Part shown: positions 45,977 to 56,126 of the stretch, piece by piece
Numbering within the stretch: position 1 is the stretch's first letter
How the letters are laid out: each line of letters opens with the position of its first letter
Origin: Adineta ricciae
Taxonomy: Eukaryota; Rotifera; Eurotatoria; Adinetida; Adinetidae
Length of the DNA stretch: 64,000 bases
Direction: 5' to 3'
Assembly: GCA_905250025.1 (NCBI GenBank)
Contig: CAJNOJ010000079.1
Span: 1,597 to 65,596 of the forward strand
Made by a program: the position numbers and the translations under genes
The notes under the pieces: model-generated
Told to the model about the DNA's origin: nothing
Database searches by the model: none
Seen by the model: only the letters and a program-made list of their open reading frames with translations

Positions 45977-46756
45977 TCGCACAAAAACATTAAACAACAT
46001 AAAAGTGCTCAATCGCTACCACTGAACTTCGAGGCATACGTTATATCACAAGTTGCAATCTGAGCCAACCGCTTCTTTACCTATTAACAGTACTTCAGCT
46101 CTTGTACGCTTTTAATGTTGTTTTTCGCTCTTTGTTATATGAAAACTTACGTATTTTGAGGTGATGCTTTAGCTAATCGTTGGTTATTTAACAGCAGATC
46201 GAAGCCTTATGAAACTTCATAGAAAGCGACGAACATTCAGAAACTAAAGGATAGGTCCGTACGGATCCTGTAACAGTTTTTTTTGTGTTACCGAAGTGAT
46301 TTCTAAGTCCAGACATGGTACCATATATCGTCGCAGATGATTACCAGCGTGAAGCGACTAATTCAATCCAGTAACACTTCCACGAAAGAAACTATTAAAT
46401 TTTACTCAAAAACCACTGCATCGTTTTTAGCTGCATATTGGCTTTATATCATAGTGTTATCTCTTTTAGAACTACAACTCAACATATAAAACAAGCTTCC
46501 TGTATTTTCAACGTTTGAATATTTATATGCCATTATGATAAGCATAAAAATAATTGATAGCTAGTGTAACAGAAGAATGGAATTCACTATTTTAATATAT
46601 ATTTACATGTGGGTCTAGTTGGACCCACATGGTATGAGTTTAAGCGAAAAAGAAACGCAAACAACGTACAAGGGTTGAAAAATGAGCATCTAAAAATGTG
46701 CGATTCTCTTGTACTACTTCCATCGATATACGCATACGGTTGAGATTATATGTCTA
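45977..46756. other. Intergenic, contains a perfect hairpin
   Basis: This stretch of about 780 bp between convergent genes is AT-rich and carries the inverted repeat at 46606-46631. No other feature was recognised. Confidence 0.4.
46606..46631. repeat. Perfect 10-bp inverted repeat with 6-nt loop
   Basis: CATGTGGGTC and its exact reverse complement GACCCACATG flank TAGTTG. It lies about 125 bp beyond the stop of the glycosyltransferase-like gene. It could be an RNA 3' stem-loop, a protein-binding dyad or a mobile-element remnant. Confidence 0.8.
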
Positions 46757-47733
46757 CTATTTAAAAGTGTCTCTTGTTCGATGATGATCAAAAATAGATG
46801 GATATGGTCTTTTACGCCCTTTTCCATATTGAGATGGATCTGGATACGCCGTGATATTCCATTTTTTCGAGATAATACTCATAATAGTTTGATCATGGCG
46901 ATGATCACGGAATTCACGATAGTTCTTTTGACCGAGAACATTACCATCGTCAGTAATAGCTCGACTATCTTGCGCGTAGGTCAACCATTCGGAAACAAAA
47001 GCCATACTGTTAAAGCTTTTCTTGATTACTAAATACGAAGCAAGATTGCCCGATGTATCCGTATACCGCGGTTCATCAGCATTCATAAGAATAAATGTGT
47101 CTCGTTTTGCCCATGTTTTTTCCTAGAAAAGAACGAAACCAACAATCTCATTGGACCTCTGCATAGTCTTACTTGCAAGCCTGTAAGTTCAAATAGAATA
47201 ATATCTTGTTGATCGGTCAATCTTGTCAGATGAGAGACATTTGCAACAAAATTCACTAAAGCATCCGAATAAACGATAATATCGCCTTCACGAGCATAAT
47301 AAAGTTCTTGAAAGATTATATAGGGTTTCCATAGCCAATAACCAGCGCCACGCTTTCTATCGAGAAGGTTTCTATTCCGATAGACAAAAGTTGGATTGTT
47401 GTTGAGACTACTTTCATTATACAAAGCGCATTGTTGAATTCCGTATTGCATGCCTGTTAAACAGTTCTTTTTCTGACCCTTTCGACAACATCGATTAGCA
47501 AAGCTAACCAGAAGAGGATAGCATCGTTGCTCTACTGCATTTGTGCCATGGATAACGATTGATTGGCATGAATTCGACGGCACTCGAATTAGAGGTACGA
47601 TCTGACTGGGTAATTCGGTGTTATTAAACATCATTCTTAGAGCGAGTAGGGAGAAAATGCCACCCGTTAGTAGAATACATAGGAAGCGAGGAAAAGTATT
47701 TGACAGTATACGAGACATATTACCAATGCGCAC
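46757..47733 (-). CDS. Type II membrane glycosyltransferase-like protein
   Basis: Two exons (47733-47173, 47122-46757) join in frame to 308 aa. An N-terminal membrane anchor (FLCILLTGGIFSLLALRMMF) is followed by a luminal region with paired Cys (SFANRCCRKGQKKNC). The motif DRKRGAGYWLWKPYIIFQEL and GDIIVYSDALVNFV follow, a pattern I associate with nucleotide-sugar transferase-like proteins of bacteria and algae (DxD replaced by SDA). Exon 2 has a DQTIMSIISKKWNI segment, also usual for that group. The Golgi is the expected place of action by topology. The donor and acceptor sugars are unknown, and loss of a clear DxD leaves activity open. The start may also be Met 47718 (MSRILSNTF). Confidence 0.65.
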
Positions 47734-49837
47734 ACCTATGCAGGTTACACGGCAGTAAATACCGAATTCTGAAAGAAGAGAAAAGCATTAAGCAAATGTA
47801 GATAAATTCTCCTATTCTCTGTCAAATAGACTGGAGTTAGTGTATGCTCACATATGCCTGTTGAGCAGCATGTCCTATCCAAGCAACTGCATTTGTTTGT
47901 TCACAGTTTTCTAATGAAAGGCAAATAAAATAGGGCAACTGGCAATCTTTCTAACACCTGCCGTATACGATTTATGAGGAAGAAGTAAATATCGGTGTAG
48001 TTTCATCAGCGCATACATCTCTTCCATAAAAAATCGTAACAACAATCGGATTAGTAAATTTTCAATGCGCGGATATCCTAGTAAGGCTGACGACAAGCAA
48101 AGCTCGAGTGATAGCTTTTGCTGATTTTTTAAAATGTAATCCAATGCAGTACGATGCGCTCAATCTGAATATGTATAATTTATTTGGATAAAAATGATCT
48201 TCCTACGGGAAATCGAAAAATACAGTAAATACCGAGGGTTTCAAAAACAAAGTTTACTACTACGATTTTCACGATGGGGCTTCGAAAAAATTCATTATAT
48301 CTTTGAAAGTATTTTCTGTGGATTCAACATTAAGAACTGATTTTAAGGACACTACTTTTCGGGCGCTCGGTCTATTTCTTTATTATTAAAAAAAAACCGT
48401 TTCTCTGAATGCACGGACTAATCGAATCCTTTACATTGAAAATGCATCAGCTCATTTCTTCTAGTGAAGATAGACACTTTTTTAATACGGTGCGACCTTA
48501 AGGAGCATCGTATTATTGAGTTTCTTCGCGTCTTTTTGCGTCTTTTTTTATTATTATCTTTTCTCTTTCTCGACAAGGCGTCCAAAGTCCATTTTAAGCG
48601 GCCCGATCATCTAGAGAACGGAGCGTCGTTAGCCTTCCGAACAAAGGCTGTTAAGGAGCTATGACTATGTAGATGCTCATTTTTTAATTCGAATTCCACT
48701 TTTACCATTAGTTTTCCCAAAATAAAACATGGACCTAACGGTAAATCATGGCACATGCTTTTTACATTGTTAAGATAATTAAAATCGGAGTATAGGCGCC
48801 AAAAGGATAGTTTGCTTGTATTTTATGATTAGTTGATAAAACGATGATTTAATGCAGCGACATCATTATACAAGGTTTTACGCGAATCTTTTATTAAATT
48901 TTCTCCTATAAAAAGCTCTCTGTAATAGCCGAAAAATATTTCCAACGATCTCAGGAACTATCGACTTGTACACTAACTGGAAAATAAATGTTCAATAGCA
49001 TACACTTCCTCCTATCTTCCCCAAAACTCGTCGCATCGTATTCTGCATTTAGGCGAAGCATGAATGCCGTCTAGTTCTTTCAGCATTCGACTTCTTGGAT
49101 ACCCTAGATATAATCTACGTATGCTCTTTCGTTAACTCACTTTCTTTCTCAAAATAACCTAGTCATTTGTCGAACTTTCCTATCGTTTATTTTTAACAGC
49201 ATTTTGTACTTAAATTTCTTTTTCTTAATCCAGTTACATTTTCAAAATGAAAAAGGCCATTGTTGTTATTTTCTAGAGAGCCGATCTGACTACTTTTTAA
49301 AATATTGCAGATTGTGGGTGAAATCGGGTTGGTTGAGGATGGGTACAATTTCCGTGTTTCCGAAAGTTATAAAAACACCTATATATATATATCGTAGATA
49401 CCCTCACCCTTTCTATCGTATTGAGTCTTGTGTCTAATAGATGTCACTTATCTTTGATACAGGCGAGGTAAAATAGATTACTAATATGATTGTTTTGTTG
49501 GATTTCGTTTTCCCCAATCGTAATTTTTCGTTCTTCAACTATAGTACTAGCATGCTTTTAACTCGATTTGATATAAACACACATGAAATTGACCTGATCG
49601 AGTGAAGTGTACTAAAGATTTAGTAAGTGAAATTTTGTGTTTAATTTATTCTTTTTATAACAGCATAAAATTGACTATCCGTTGCGAAACAAAGAATCAA
49701 ATCAAACAAAAGAAAACCTCTTTACACGCATATACATCTCGTTGATTTCCATTTTTTGTTTTGCGTTTCTTTCACTGTTCGAGAAAGACTGAAAATCAAA
49801 TACTTGATTGCATCGGTGGTACAAGATGAGCTTTTTT

Positions 49838-49838
49838 N
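49838..49838. other. Single N, assembly uncertainty
   Basis: One ambiguous base follows a T run in the gene-poor stretch. The flanks show no interrupted homology. Confidence 0.6.
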
Positions 49839-50290
49839 ATGACCATAACAGTGGTACACAGGTTACATCTTCCGTTCGAACGTTGAAGGAGGAGAAGGAG
49901 GAGTCATGAACGAATAAAGAGTGAAGATATACATACACGACAAACTATTCGCACACGTTCAAAGTTAGTCGACCGGAGCTTGTCTTTGTTTCGAATATCA
50001 CGTCTCAATGAAAAACGAAGAGGAGGAAAAAAGCTTGTTTATTTTTCTCGAGTTTCTTTTTCTTTTGATAATTGAGTACAAGCGATCGTTAGCTCATGAC
50101 GAATGTTCTATACATATCTACGTGTATGTATGTGCGTGTGTATGCGTGCGTGCGTTTGCACTGATTGCATAAATCAATAAAAATTGTCTTGCCAATGGGA
50201 CAAAAGTCAGCTGGGAAGAAAAGTAAAAGGGGAGTGGTGAGAGACAATATGGCTGGCAAGATTAAACTTGTTCATATTAAAAAGAAAAGC

Positions 50291-50314
50291 TTTTTTTCTC
50301 TCTCTCTCTTCTAG
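50291..50314 (+). promoter_or_regulatory. Strong splice-acceptor-like pyrimidine tract before the SLC25A51 leader
   Basis: An unbroken run of T and C including a TC repeat ends CTAG at 50314, directly in front of a short upstream ATG. No donor or upstream exon is evident, which suits trans-splicing of a leader. Confidence 0.5.
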
Positions 50315-50347
50315 ATGGTTGTAATTCTTAATTCCAAACAAAAATGA
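50315..50347 (+). other. Upstream ORF overlapping the carrier start codon
   Basis: ATG at 50315 opens a ten-codon frame (MVVILNSKQK) whose TGA at 50345-50347 overlaps the SLC25A51 ATG at 50344 as ATGA. It begins immediately after an acceptor-like CTAG. Such an overlap would permit termination and reinitiation. Confidence 0.5.
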
Positions 50348-51216
50348 CTTCGGCACAACATTCACTATGTCAGTTCAAACACCATCTACCTGAATATCTA
50401 TCAGGATTTTGCTCATCAGCAACGAATATTATTGTAACATATCCTGTAAATAAATTGATCTTTCGACAGCAAATCTACCGGTTGAGAACGCTCGATGCCT
50501 ACAAACAGCTAAAATACGAAGGTTTCACAATTCTTTATCGTGGCATGGCCTTACCATTATTACAAAAGACATTCTCCTTAAGTATAATGTTTGGAACAAA
50601 TTCTCATTATTTACAAATCTTTCAGTCCTTCTCGCGAACAAACCAATGGTATCATCAGCCCTTAGCATCAGCTTTAGCTGGCAGTACCGAAGCTTTGTTG
50701 ACACCATTGGAACGTACACAAGTTTTACTCCAAACATCGAAATACAATCATGTCATTCGGAATGGTTTTCATGCCTTCACTTTAATGTATCAACACTATG
50801 GAATCATTGAATACTATCGTGGATTAACATTGATCTTAATTCGCAATAGTTTGTCCAATATGATTTTCTTCGCTTGTCGAAAGCCACTCAAAGATGTTTT
50901 ACCCCGGTCGTCATCGCATCTTCAGCATTCTATCTATGATTTCTTCACTGGTGGTCTACTCGGTGCACTTTTATCGACATTCATCTATCCATTGAATGTT
51001 TTAAAAAATGTCCAACAATCCGAACTCGGTGGTCGATATGATCGTCCAATAAGTATCTTCCGGTCTGTTTATGAACAACGTGGTAATTCTATGAAGGAAT
51101 TCTATATCGGTGCTAAATGGAACTTCGTTCGCAGTCTGATATCATGGGGAATAATCAATAGTACATATGAATATTATTTAACAACGATACGAACATCCAT
51201 TTCTGACGATGATTGA
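50344..51216 (+). CDS. SLC25A51: Mitochondrial NAD+ carrier (SLC25A51/52 group)
   Basis: This intronless 290-aa protein has three mitochondrial-carrier repeats with degenerate PxxKxxxRQ-type motifs: YPVNKLIFRQQIYRLRTLDA, TPLERTQVLLQTSKYN and YPLNVLKNVQQSELGG. Other blocks match SLC25A51 closely: GFTILYRGMALPLLQKT, GIIEYYRGLTLILIRN, LSNMIFFACRKPLKDVLP, DFFTGGLLGALLS and NFVRSLISWGIINSTYEYYL. SLC25A51 imports NAD+ across the inner mitochondrial membrane. Among carriers, the LIFRQQ and TPLERTQ wording is specific enough to exclude most other SLC25 members. It converges with the secreted Cys-rich gene (about 100 bp between stops). A short upstream frame overlaps its start. Confidence 0.92.
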   Translation: MTSAQHSLCQFKHHLPEYLSGFCSSATNIIVTYPVNKLIFRQQIYRLRTLDAYKQLKYEGFTILYRGMALPLLQKTFSLSIMFGTNSHYLQIFQSFSRTNQWYHQPLASALAGSTEALLTPLERTQVLLQTSKYNHVIRNGFHAFTLMYQHYGIIEYYRGLTLILIRNSLSNMIFFACRKPLKDVLPRSSSHLQHSIYDFFTGGLLGALLSTFIYPLNVLKNVQQSELGGRYDRPISIFRSVYEQRGNSMKEFYIGAKWNFVRSLISWGIINSTYEYYLTTIRTSISDDD

Positions 51217-51318
51217 TATGTTCTTCCGAATAGTGAGCAATGAATGAAAATGAGTTTTTTGTATTTTTCATGTTTCGGTGTTTTTCTTTTGGAATAACAA
51301 AGATAGGCTGAATAGAAA

Positions 51319-52152
51319 CTATTTTAAAAGAAAAATGATGACACAAAAAATTGAATAAAAAACTTTGAATTGTACGTTTCGAATAGAATTGTTCATCGGC
51401 ACATTTCTATACGCGTAATTCCTTGCAATATCTTTAATCATTCGTAATTTAGTCACGTGATCATTACAATTATCAACGTTACATCTGACCAAATCGCGCG
51501 AATTTTCAAGTAGATCGCTGTTCGGTGTTGGAACGACGAATTCTATGTGAATACCCAAGTTTGTATCGGCTGCACATTCTTGTTTCAAGTCGTTCGAGTA
51601 GGCATAACAAGTTGGATATTGACTAATCCGTATTGGACATTGAACACTTTTTCCGATAGATATATCGTAACAGAAGAGAATATTTGATGGATTGTCCGTG
51701 TATACTAATGGTTTCAATGCATAATATGGATTCTTTTGCTTGCGATATTTATTGAAAAGAGTTTTCACTTCACTTACAGCACATTCATCTGTATTCTTAC
51801 AATAAATATCTGCTATAAGCGTTGTTTCTTTTGTTTTAGCATCGACTATTACTTGATATTTGATTATATTCGAGAGACCGTAGGTGGCGATTTGATATTC
51901 ATATTTGCGCTCGTCAGTAGCACCAATTATTCCAAATGTATAATTGAGATGTTTCGGATATGTATTATCCTTGTAATAAGCAACGATTCGCCCTTTACAG
52001 ATGTCAGTGGAAGAATCGTTGAGACAATATTTGTGAATGGATGGTTCTATGGGCAATGATGAATACTTATCGTGGATAATGGCGCAGCTTTTCGAACAAA
52101 ATAACGCGAAATTTGGTGAAATGATGCCAAAACAAAGAAGAACGATAAACAT
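51319..52152 (-). CDS. Secreted or GPI-anchored Cys-rich protein, unknown
   Basis: This intronless 277-aa frame has a signal peptide (FIVLLCFGIISPNFALF) and about fourteen Cys in the mature part. Pairs of short Cys-bracketed segments recur (CKNTDECAVSEVKTLF; CNVDNCNDHVTKLR), a spacing that recalls a duplicated Ly6/uPAR-like C-terminal loop, but the rest does not fit that fold clearly. The C-terminus is a hydrophobic run (VFYSIFCVIIFLLK) directly after Asn/Ser residues, as expected of a GPI attachment signal. Several N-glycosylation sites (NDSS, NYTF, NNSI) are present. No function is assigned. It is probably a rotifer- or lophotrochozoan-restricted surface protein. Confidence 0.65.
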   Translation of the reverse strand: MFIVLLCFGIISPNFALFCSKSCAIIHDKYSSLPIEPSIHKYCLNDSSTDICKGRIVAYYKDNTYPKHLNYTFGIIGATDERKYEYQIATYGLSNIIKYQVIVDAKTKETTLIADIYCKNTDECAVSEVKTLFNKYRKQKNPYYALKPLVYTDNPSNILFCYDISIGKSVQCPIRISQYPTCYAYSNDLKQECAADTNLGIHIEFVVPTPNSDLLENSRDLVRCNVDNCNDHVTKLRMIKDIARNYAYRNVPMNNSIRNVQFKVFYSIFCVIIFLLK

Positions 52153-52977
52153 CTGTAAGAAAAACGAATCGTGCTCTTTTTTTGTGAGTCTAAGCAGGAG
52201 AGCATATCAATGACAACAAAAAAAGAAAGAAAATACCAACGCGTACCCATGTACGTGATCACCAGCAGCTATTTTTAAGTATATATAGACATGAAGATAA
52301 CCCTCTTATCATGATGTATAAGACTCTTGCCTGAGAAAGATGACAACTTACACGGGAGAATTCGTATTTCGTTTATCTGTCGGTACAATAACGAAGGAGA
52401 GGCGTATATATAGACAATCGATCATGCATGACGTTGACGGAAGAGACACACAAACATAGATGAATTTTTATTGAAAATTAATCATGATTTCGTTCCCAAC
52501 AATGTGTTCAACAGAAACAAATCAATTAAAAGATATCTCGAATACATACGAATATGTCCGAACTCATTTTAGTAGTACAAACGAAGTAATTATCTCGCGA
52601 AATTACATCGTACTTTACCTCCATCTTCGATGTTCACAAAGGAGTGTTTACCACACTACTTGTCATCGATCATATGTCAATCAGTTTTTCATCCGTTGAT
52701 AATCAATTGTTTCGATATTCTAATCTGTATGTTTATATATAGACATGAAACAAAAACAATTATTCATGTTTCACGCAGACAAAACGAAAAAAAAAATTTA
52801 CAAGAAATCACATGCATATAACGACAAACTCAACATTGTGTTGACGAAAAGAACGAAAACGTTCGATGTTAAATCTACGGACAAGATGCCTTCATTTGCC
52901 AGTTATATACTTCAGTTTGACTAGGAAGACCGAGACGTCTTGACACCTTGATTGACGAAGATATTGAGATGAGTCAA
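52153..52977. other. Intergenic, promoter of the Cys-rich gene and 3' end of KLF
   Basis: AT-rich sequence with TATATATA-type runs near 52280 and 52405. No coding frame is supported. Confidence 0.35.
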
Positions 52978-54139
52978 TCACAAAGACACCTTGTTTTTGG
53001 TGTGACGCTTTTCATGTTTCGACAAATGGTCACTGCGCATAAATGCCTTTTGACAAAAGGAACAAACATGCTTCTTTTCACCAGTATGTGTTCGTCGATG
53101 ACGGCTTAACTCATCCGATCTTGCGAACGTTTTATCGCAGCCAGGCCATGAGCATGAAAATGGTTTTTCGCCTAAAAAGCAAAAAGAACAGACAGTCTAA
53201 TGCTTTGGTTCCTTTAATATCCTATCATGCACATAAAGCCATTAGTTTTGAGTACATCTGACCTTGACTATTCCTACAGTAAAAGGCAAATACGCCTCTG
53301 CCTATTTTTCTTTCTCTTCCTGTCCTTGATAATATGTAAATGTGGCTACGGCATAGTAACGTGATCTTCAACTACATCACTGAGGGGACACGCAAATGAA
53401 ATTTACCGGTGTGCAAACGGATATGGGCTTTGAGATGCGAGGATTTGAAATATGACTTCGTACAGCCAGGATATGTACATATGTGATTTTTCTTGCGAAT
53501 CGGTGTCGGCTTGGATATTAATAAATCACCGTTGGATGACGATGGTGGAACAAGAAACGCTGTTTGGGCAACAGGAACGTATTTACCATTTACGTGAACA
53601 TAGAGAACATGATACTGTGATTTTGAACTTGTTGATGCTGAAGTTGGTTGACTATCGTCAGTTGATGATGAAAATGGCGATGTACAAGGAGTTGAGGAGA
53701 GCTCAGAGGAGCATTCGTCCGATGGTGATGACGATAGTGAGTTTGATCGTTTCACGGATGCTAAACTGTCGAAGGTTGGCACCGGCGTTTGCATTGGTTC
53801 ACCAATATACTAAAACAGAATAGGTAGATGAAAAAAGTCAAATGATTAGTGAGTGTCTACCGGTCGAAATTTTGGATGAAGCTTCCTTGGTTTTTCTGAT
53901 GTGGAACGAATTGAAAGTAATAGTTCAGCGTCCTGAACACTAGCAGATGGCTGCAAAAATATACCAGTTAATGAGATGATTTTTTAGAATTCGTCTCCAC
54001 TTACATTCATTTCAGCCTTCAGAGCATTTAAACTAAATTGGCCTGTTTGTGGACACATGATTGTATCTATTCCCGGTAGGCTCTGCTTTTTAAGCGGTTG
54101 AAAACTAGCTGATGCAATGCAAGGTAACGTTTGAATCAT
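52978..54139 (-). CDS. KLF: Kruppel-like factor (three C2H2 zinc fingers)
   Basis: Four exons (54139-54005, 53950-53861, 53809-53407, 53171-52978) join in frame to 273 aa. A Ser-rich N-terminal region ([16 protein letters not shown]) leads to three C-terminal C2H2 fingers. Finger 1 is [19 protein letters not shown], finger 2 is [19 protein letters not shown] and finger 3 is [17 protein letters not shown], linked by HTGEKPF and HTGEKKH. These finger helices ([21 protein letters not shown]) are the KLF/SP recognition set for GC/CACCC boxes. The CTYPGC start and EKKHVC linker are nearest to the KLF9/13 and KLF10/11 groups. The product is a nuclear transcription factor, and the last intron interrupts the finger 1-2 linker. 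Confidence 0.93.
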
Positions 54140-55108
54140 AAGTGTAATTCTGATTTTTGTTTTATACAGATTCCGATGTATTATTAACTTTTATGTGTGT
54201 CTGAACTGTGTAAGTACACCACGCTAACGCTGCGTGATCGTGTATGTAGTCAGCCGCTGATCACGCCGCGAAGGTGTGTTACGAAGAGAAAGAGAATAGA
54301 CATTAGATCCTATTCCACAGACAATCGGAACAGAACAAAACACACCCCTCCATGGAAGAAGTGTACGGAAAGAAGACGAGAGGAAGGAGCATGCGTTTAC
54401 TTTATGATTCGGCAAACTGCTAACGTAACTTACTGATGATAGCAATGGATTGTCAGAGGAAGAAAAAATGCAAAAAAGATATTTTGCACTTTGACATCTA
54501 GTCTGTATCACGAGCTCAACGTACAGTTAAATTGGACTTTCGAATGAAAAGTAAAAAAAAAAAGACATCTTCATTCTCTTTATATAGTTCAGCGATCACG
54601 TTAGCGTAAATATTATGTCGCGTTCTTTTTATCCGAATATCCTTATCATAGAACGGCATAAATCGATGATTTGTCGTGTAGTAAACACATAAGAATTACA
54701 CGTCCGCGCGGCACTAATAAGTTTTCTTTTTAACCGTTAGGCGGTATGTGAAAAAGAACGGCAGAACGTTCGAAATTAAAAACGTATTCACAGCGGGTCA
54801 TGTGTACCGAGCTTCGGTTATTGAGTGTTTCTCGAATCCACCTGAAGTGTGCGTTTTCATATGATTCATATGTCTAATGCATTATGATAGAACTTTGGAT
54901 GGTGTGATAGGAGTAAAAATAATATTAACAGACGCTATCTCTTCGGTGGTAATAACAGATGAATACTTTTCATTTTTTTCCTCTAATATTATTTTATCTG
55001 TATCAACATAATATTTAAAAAAAACTTTTTACTTGTAGTGACTTGCATTTCTCTCTTTTTACAGGCTTTATCATTATTACGCATTTTACAGTGGGAGAAA
55101 AAAAACCG
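54140..55108. other. Intergenic upstream of KLF
   Basis: Nearly 1 kb between the bZIP stop and the KLF start, with a TATATA-type box near 54580. No gene was recognised. It presumably holds the KLF promoter and the bZIP 3' UTR. Confidence 0.35.
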
Positions 55109-55555
55109 TTAAAGTTTGTTTTTGTTGTAGAGAAGATGAAGTTGAGAAAGTTGGTAACGAATAGTTTGATTTTCGAATGCTAAACGAGCATTCTCTTGTT
55201 GTAAAAACATGACACGATCTTGTATTTGTTGTTCTTTCGTTCGTCGGGCATCACGAGAACGTTTTGCAGACTCATTGTTACGTGTACGTTTTTCATAATA
55301 GTTTGCATCTTTTTCGTTATCTGGAACAAGACGAGGGCGTCGTTTCGTAGGAACGACTGGAGTGCGGTTAAAACGATGATGTGCATTGTCATTATTATCG
55401 TCCAATATTTCCACTTGATTTAAGTGAGTAGCTGAGTCAGGCAACGATAAACTCAGACCAGTATTGTAATCATTCTCGGATGATATCGGTATCGAATGAG
55501 TACGTCCGTACGATAAAAATAATGGTTGCTGATCATAACACACACTGGAATGCAT
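55109..55555 (-). CDS. PAR/NFIL3-like bZIP transcription factor
   Basis: This intronless 148-aa frame has a polar N-terminal half and a basic patch (PTKRRPRLVPDNEKD). The bZIP follows: the basic region YYEKRTRNNESAKRSRDARR contains the NxxxAxxxR core, and the zipper begins with QIQDRVMFLQQENARLAFEN. The RSRDARR basic region is the signature of the PAR/HLF-TEF-DBP, NFIL3 and CES-2 group, which binds TTAYRTAA-type sites as dimers and acts in circadian, detoxification and cell-death programmes in other animals. The protein is short and lacks a clear PAR domain, so I stop at group level. It lies between KLF and a Tudor gene on the same strand. Confidence 0.88.
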   Translation of the reverse strand: MHSSVCYDQQPLFLSYGRTHSIPISSENDYNTGLSLSLPDSATHLNQVEILDDNNDNAHHRFNRTPVVPTKRRPRLVPDNEKDANYYEKRTRNNESAKRSRDARRTKEQQIQDRVMFLQQENARLAFENQTIRYQLSQLHLLYNKNKL

Positions 55556-56126
55556 TATTTAACAAACAATTGTTGATAACAACTGAAAATTAAGTTGTGT
55601 ATTCAAGACATTTTAATACGATAGGCAGAATGAGAGAGAGAGAGAAGGGAAAGACGCTTCTCTCTATATCAGTCTGTTCGATAACTATTGGTTCAAACGA
55701 AATATTCCCATAAATTGATTGCATAATCGTAGAACTTAATATGAAGAAAGAGAAAGCATAAAAAATGAATTGAACCGATTCAGCTGTCGTTATTGTCGAT
55801 CACACTTTTTCCGATTGGAAATAATTGATTGAGTCATCCTTTATTTAGGAAAACATCAGGCTTAGACAGTCTGGTCAGATCGTTTTGTCGGTGATTTTCT
55901 CATATGGATATGTCGATAATTGCAAAGCACTCTCTCTTCCATTAGAGTTCATTTTTTCGTCGAAAATTTATTTCTCGTTGTACAAAAAGTCTTTTTTTTT
56001 AAAAATGTTATCAGCACTCATTATTCTATCTCGAAAGAATCTTGTAGTTGAATAAAAATGAGAAGAAAAAACGGTTTCGGAGGAAAATCTATTCACAACT
56101 GTACAGAAAAAAAAACGTTTCTCTTT
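55556..56126. other. Intergenic upstream of the bZIP gene
   Basis: AT-rich sequence with a GA repeat (55632-55646) and a TATATC-type box near 55664. No gene was recognised. Confidence 0.35.

Larger units (their letters stand above)
47734..50343. other. Long gene-poor stretch with an assembly N
   Basis: About 2.6 kb contains no supported gene. Frames at 48144-47911, 48464-48664, 49204-49437 and 49938-49702 are AT-driven and carry no family signal. An N lies at 49838, a TG/CG-type simple repeat around 50120-50160, and a pyrimidine tract with an acceptor just before 50315. Confidence 0.4.

Noticed and set aside
54433..54470. CTGATGA, the hammerhead ribozyme core sequence
   Set aside because: No matching stem II, GAAA and stem I/III arrangement could be built around it.
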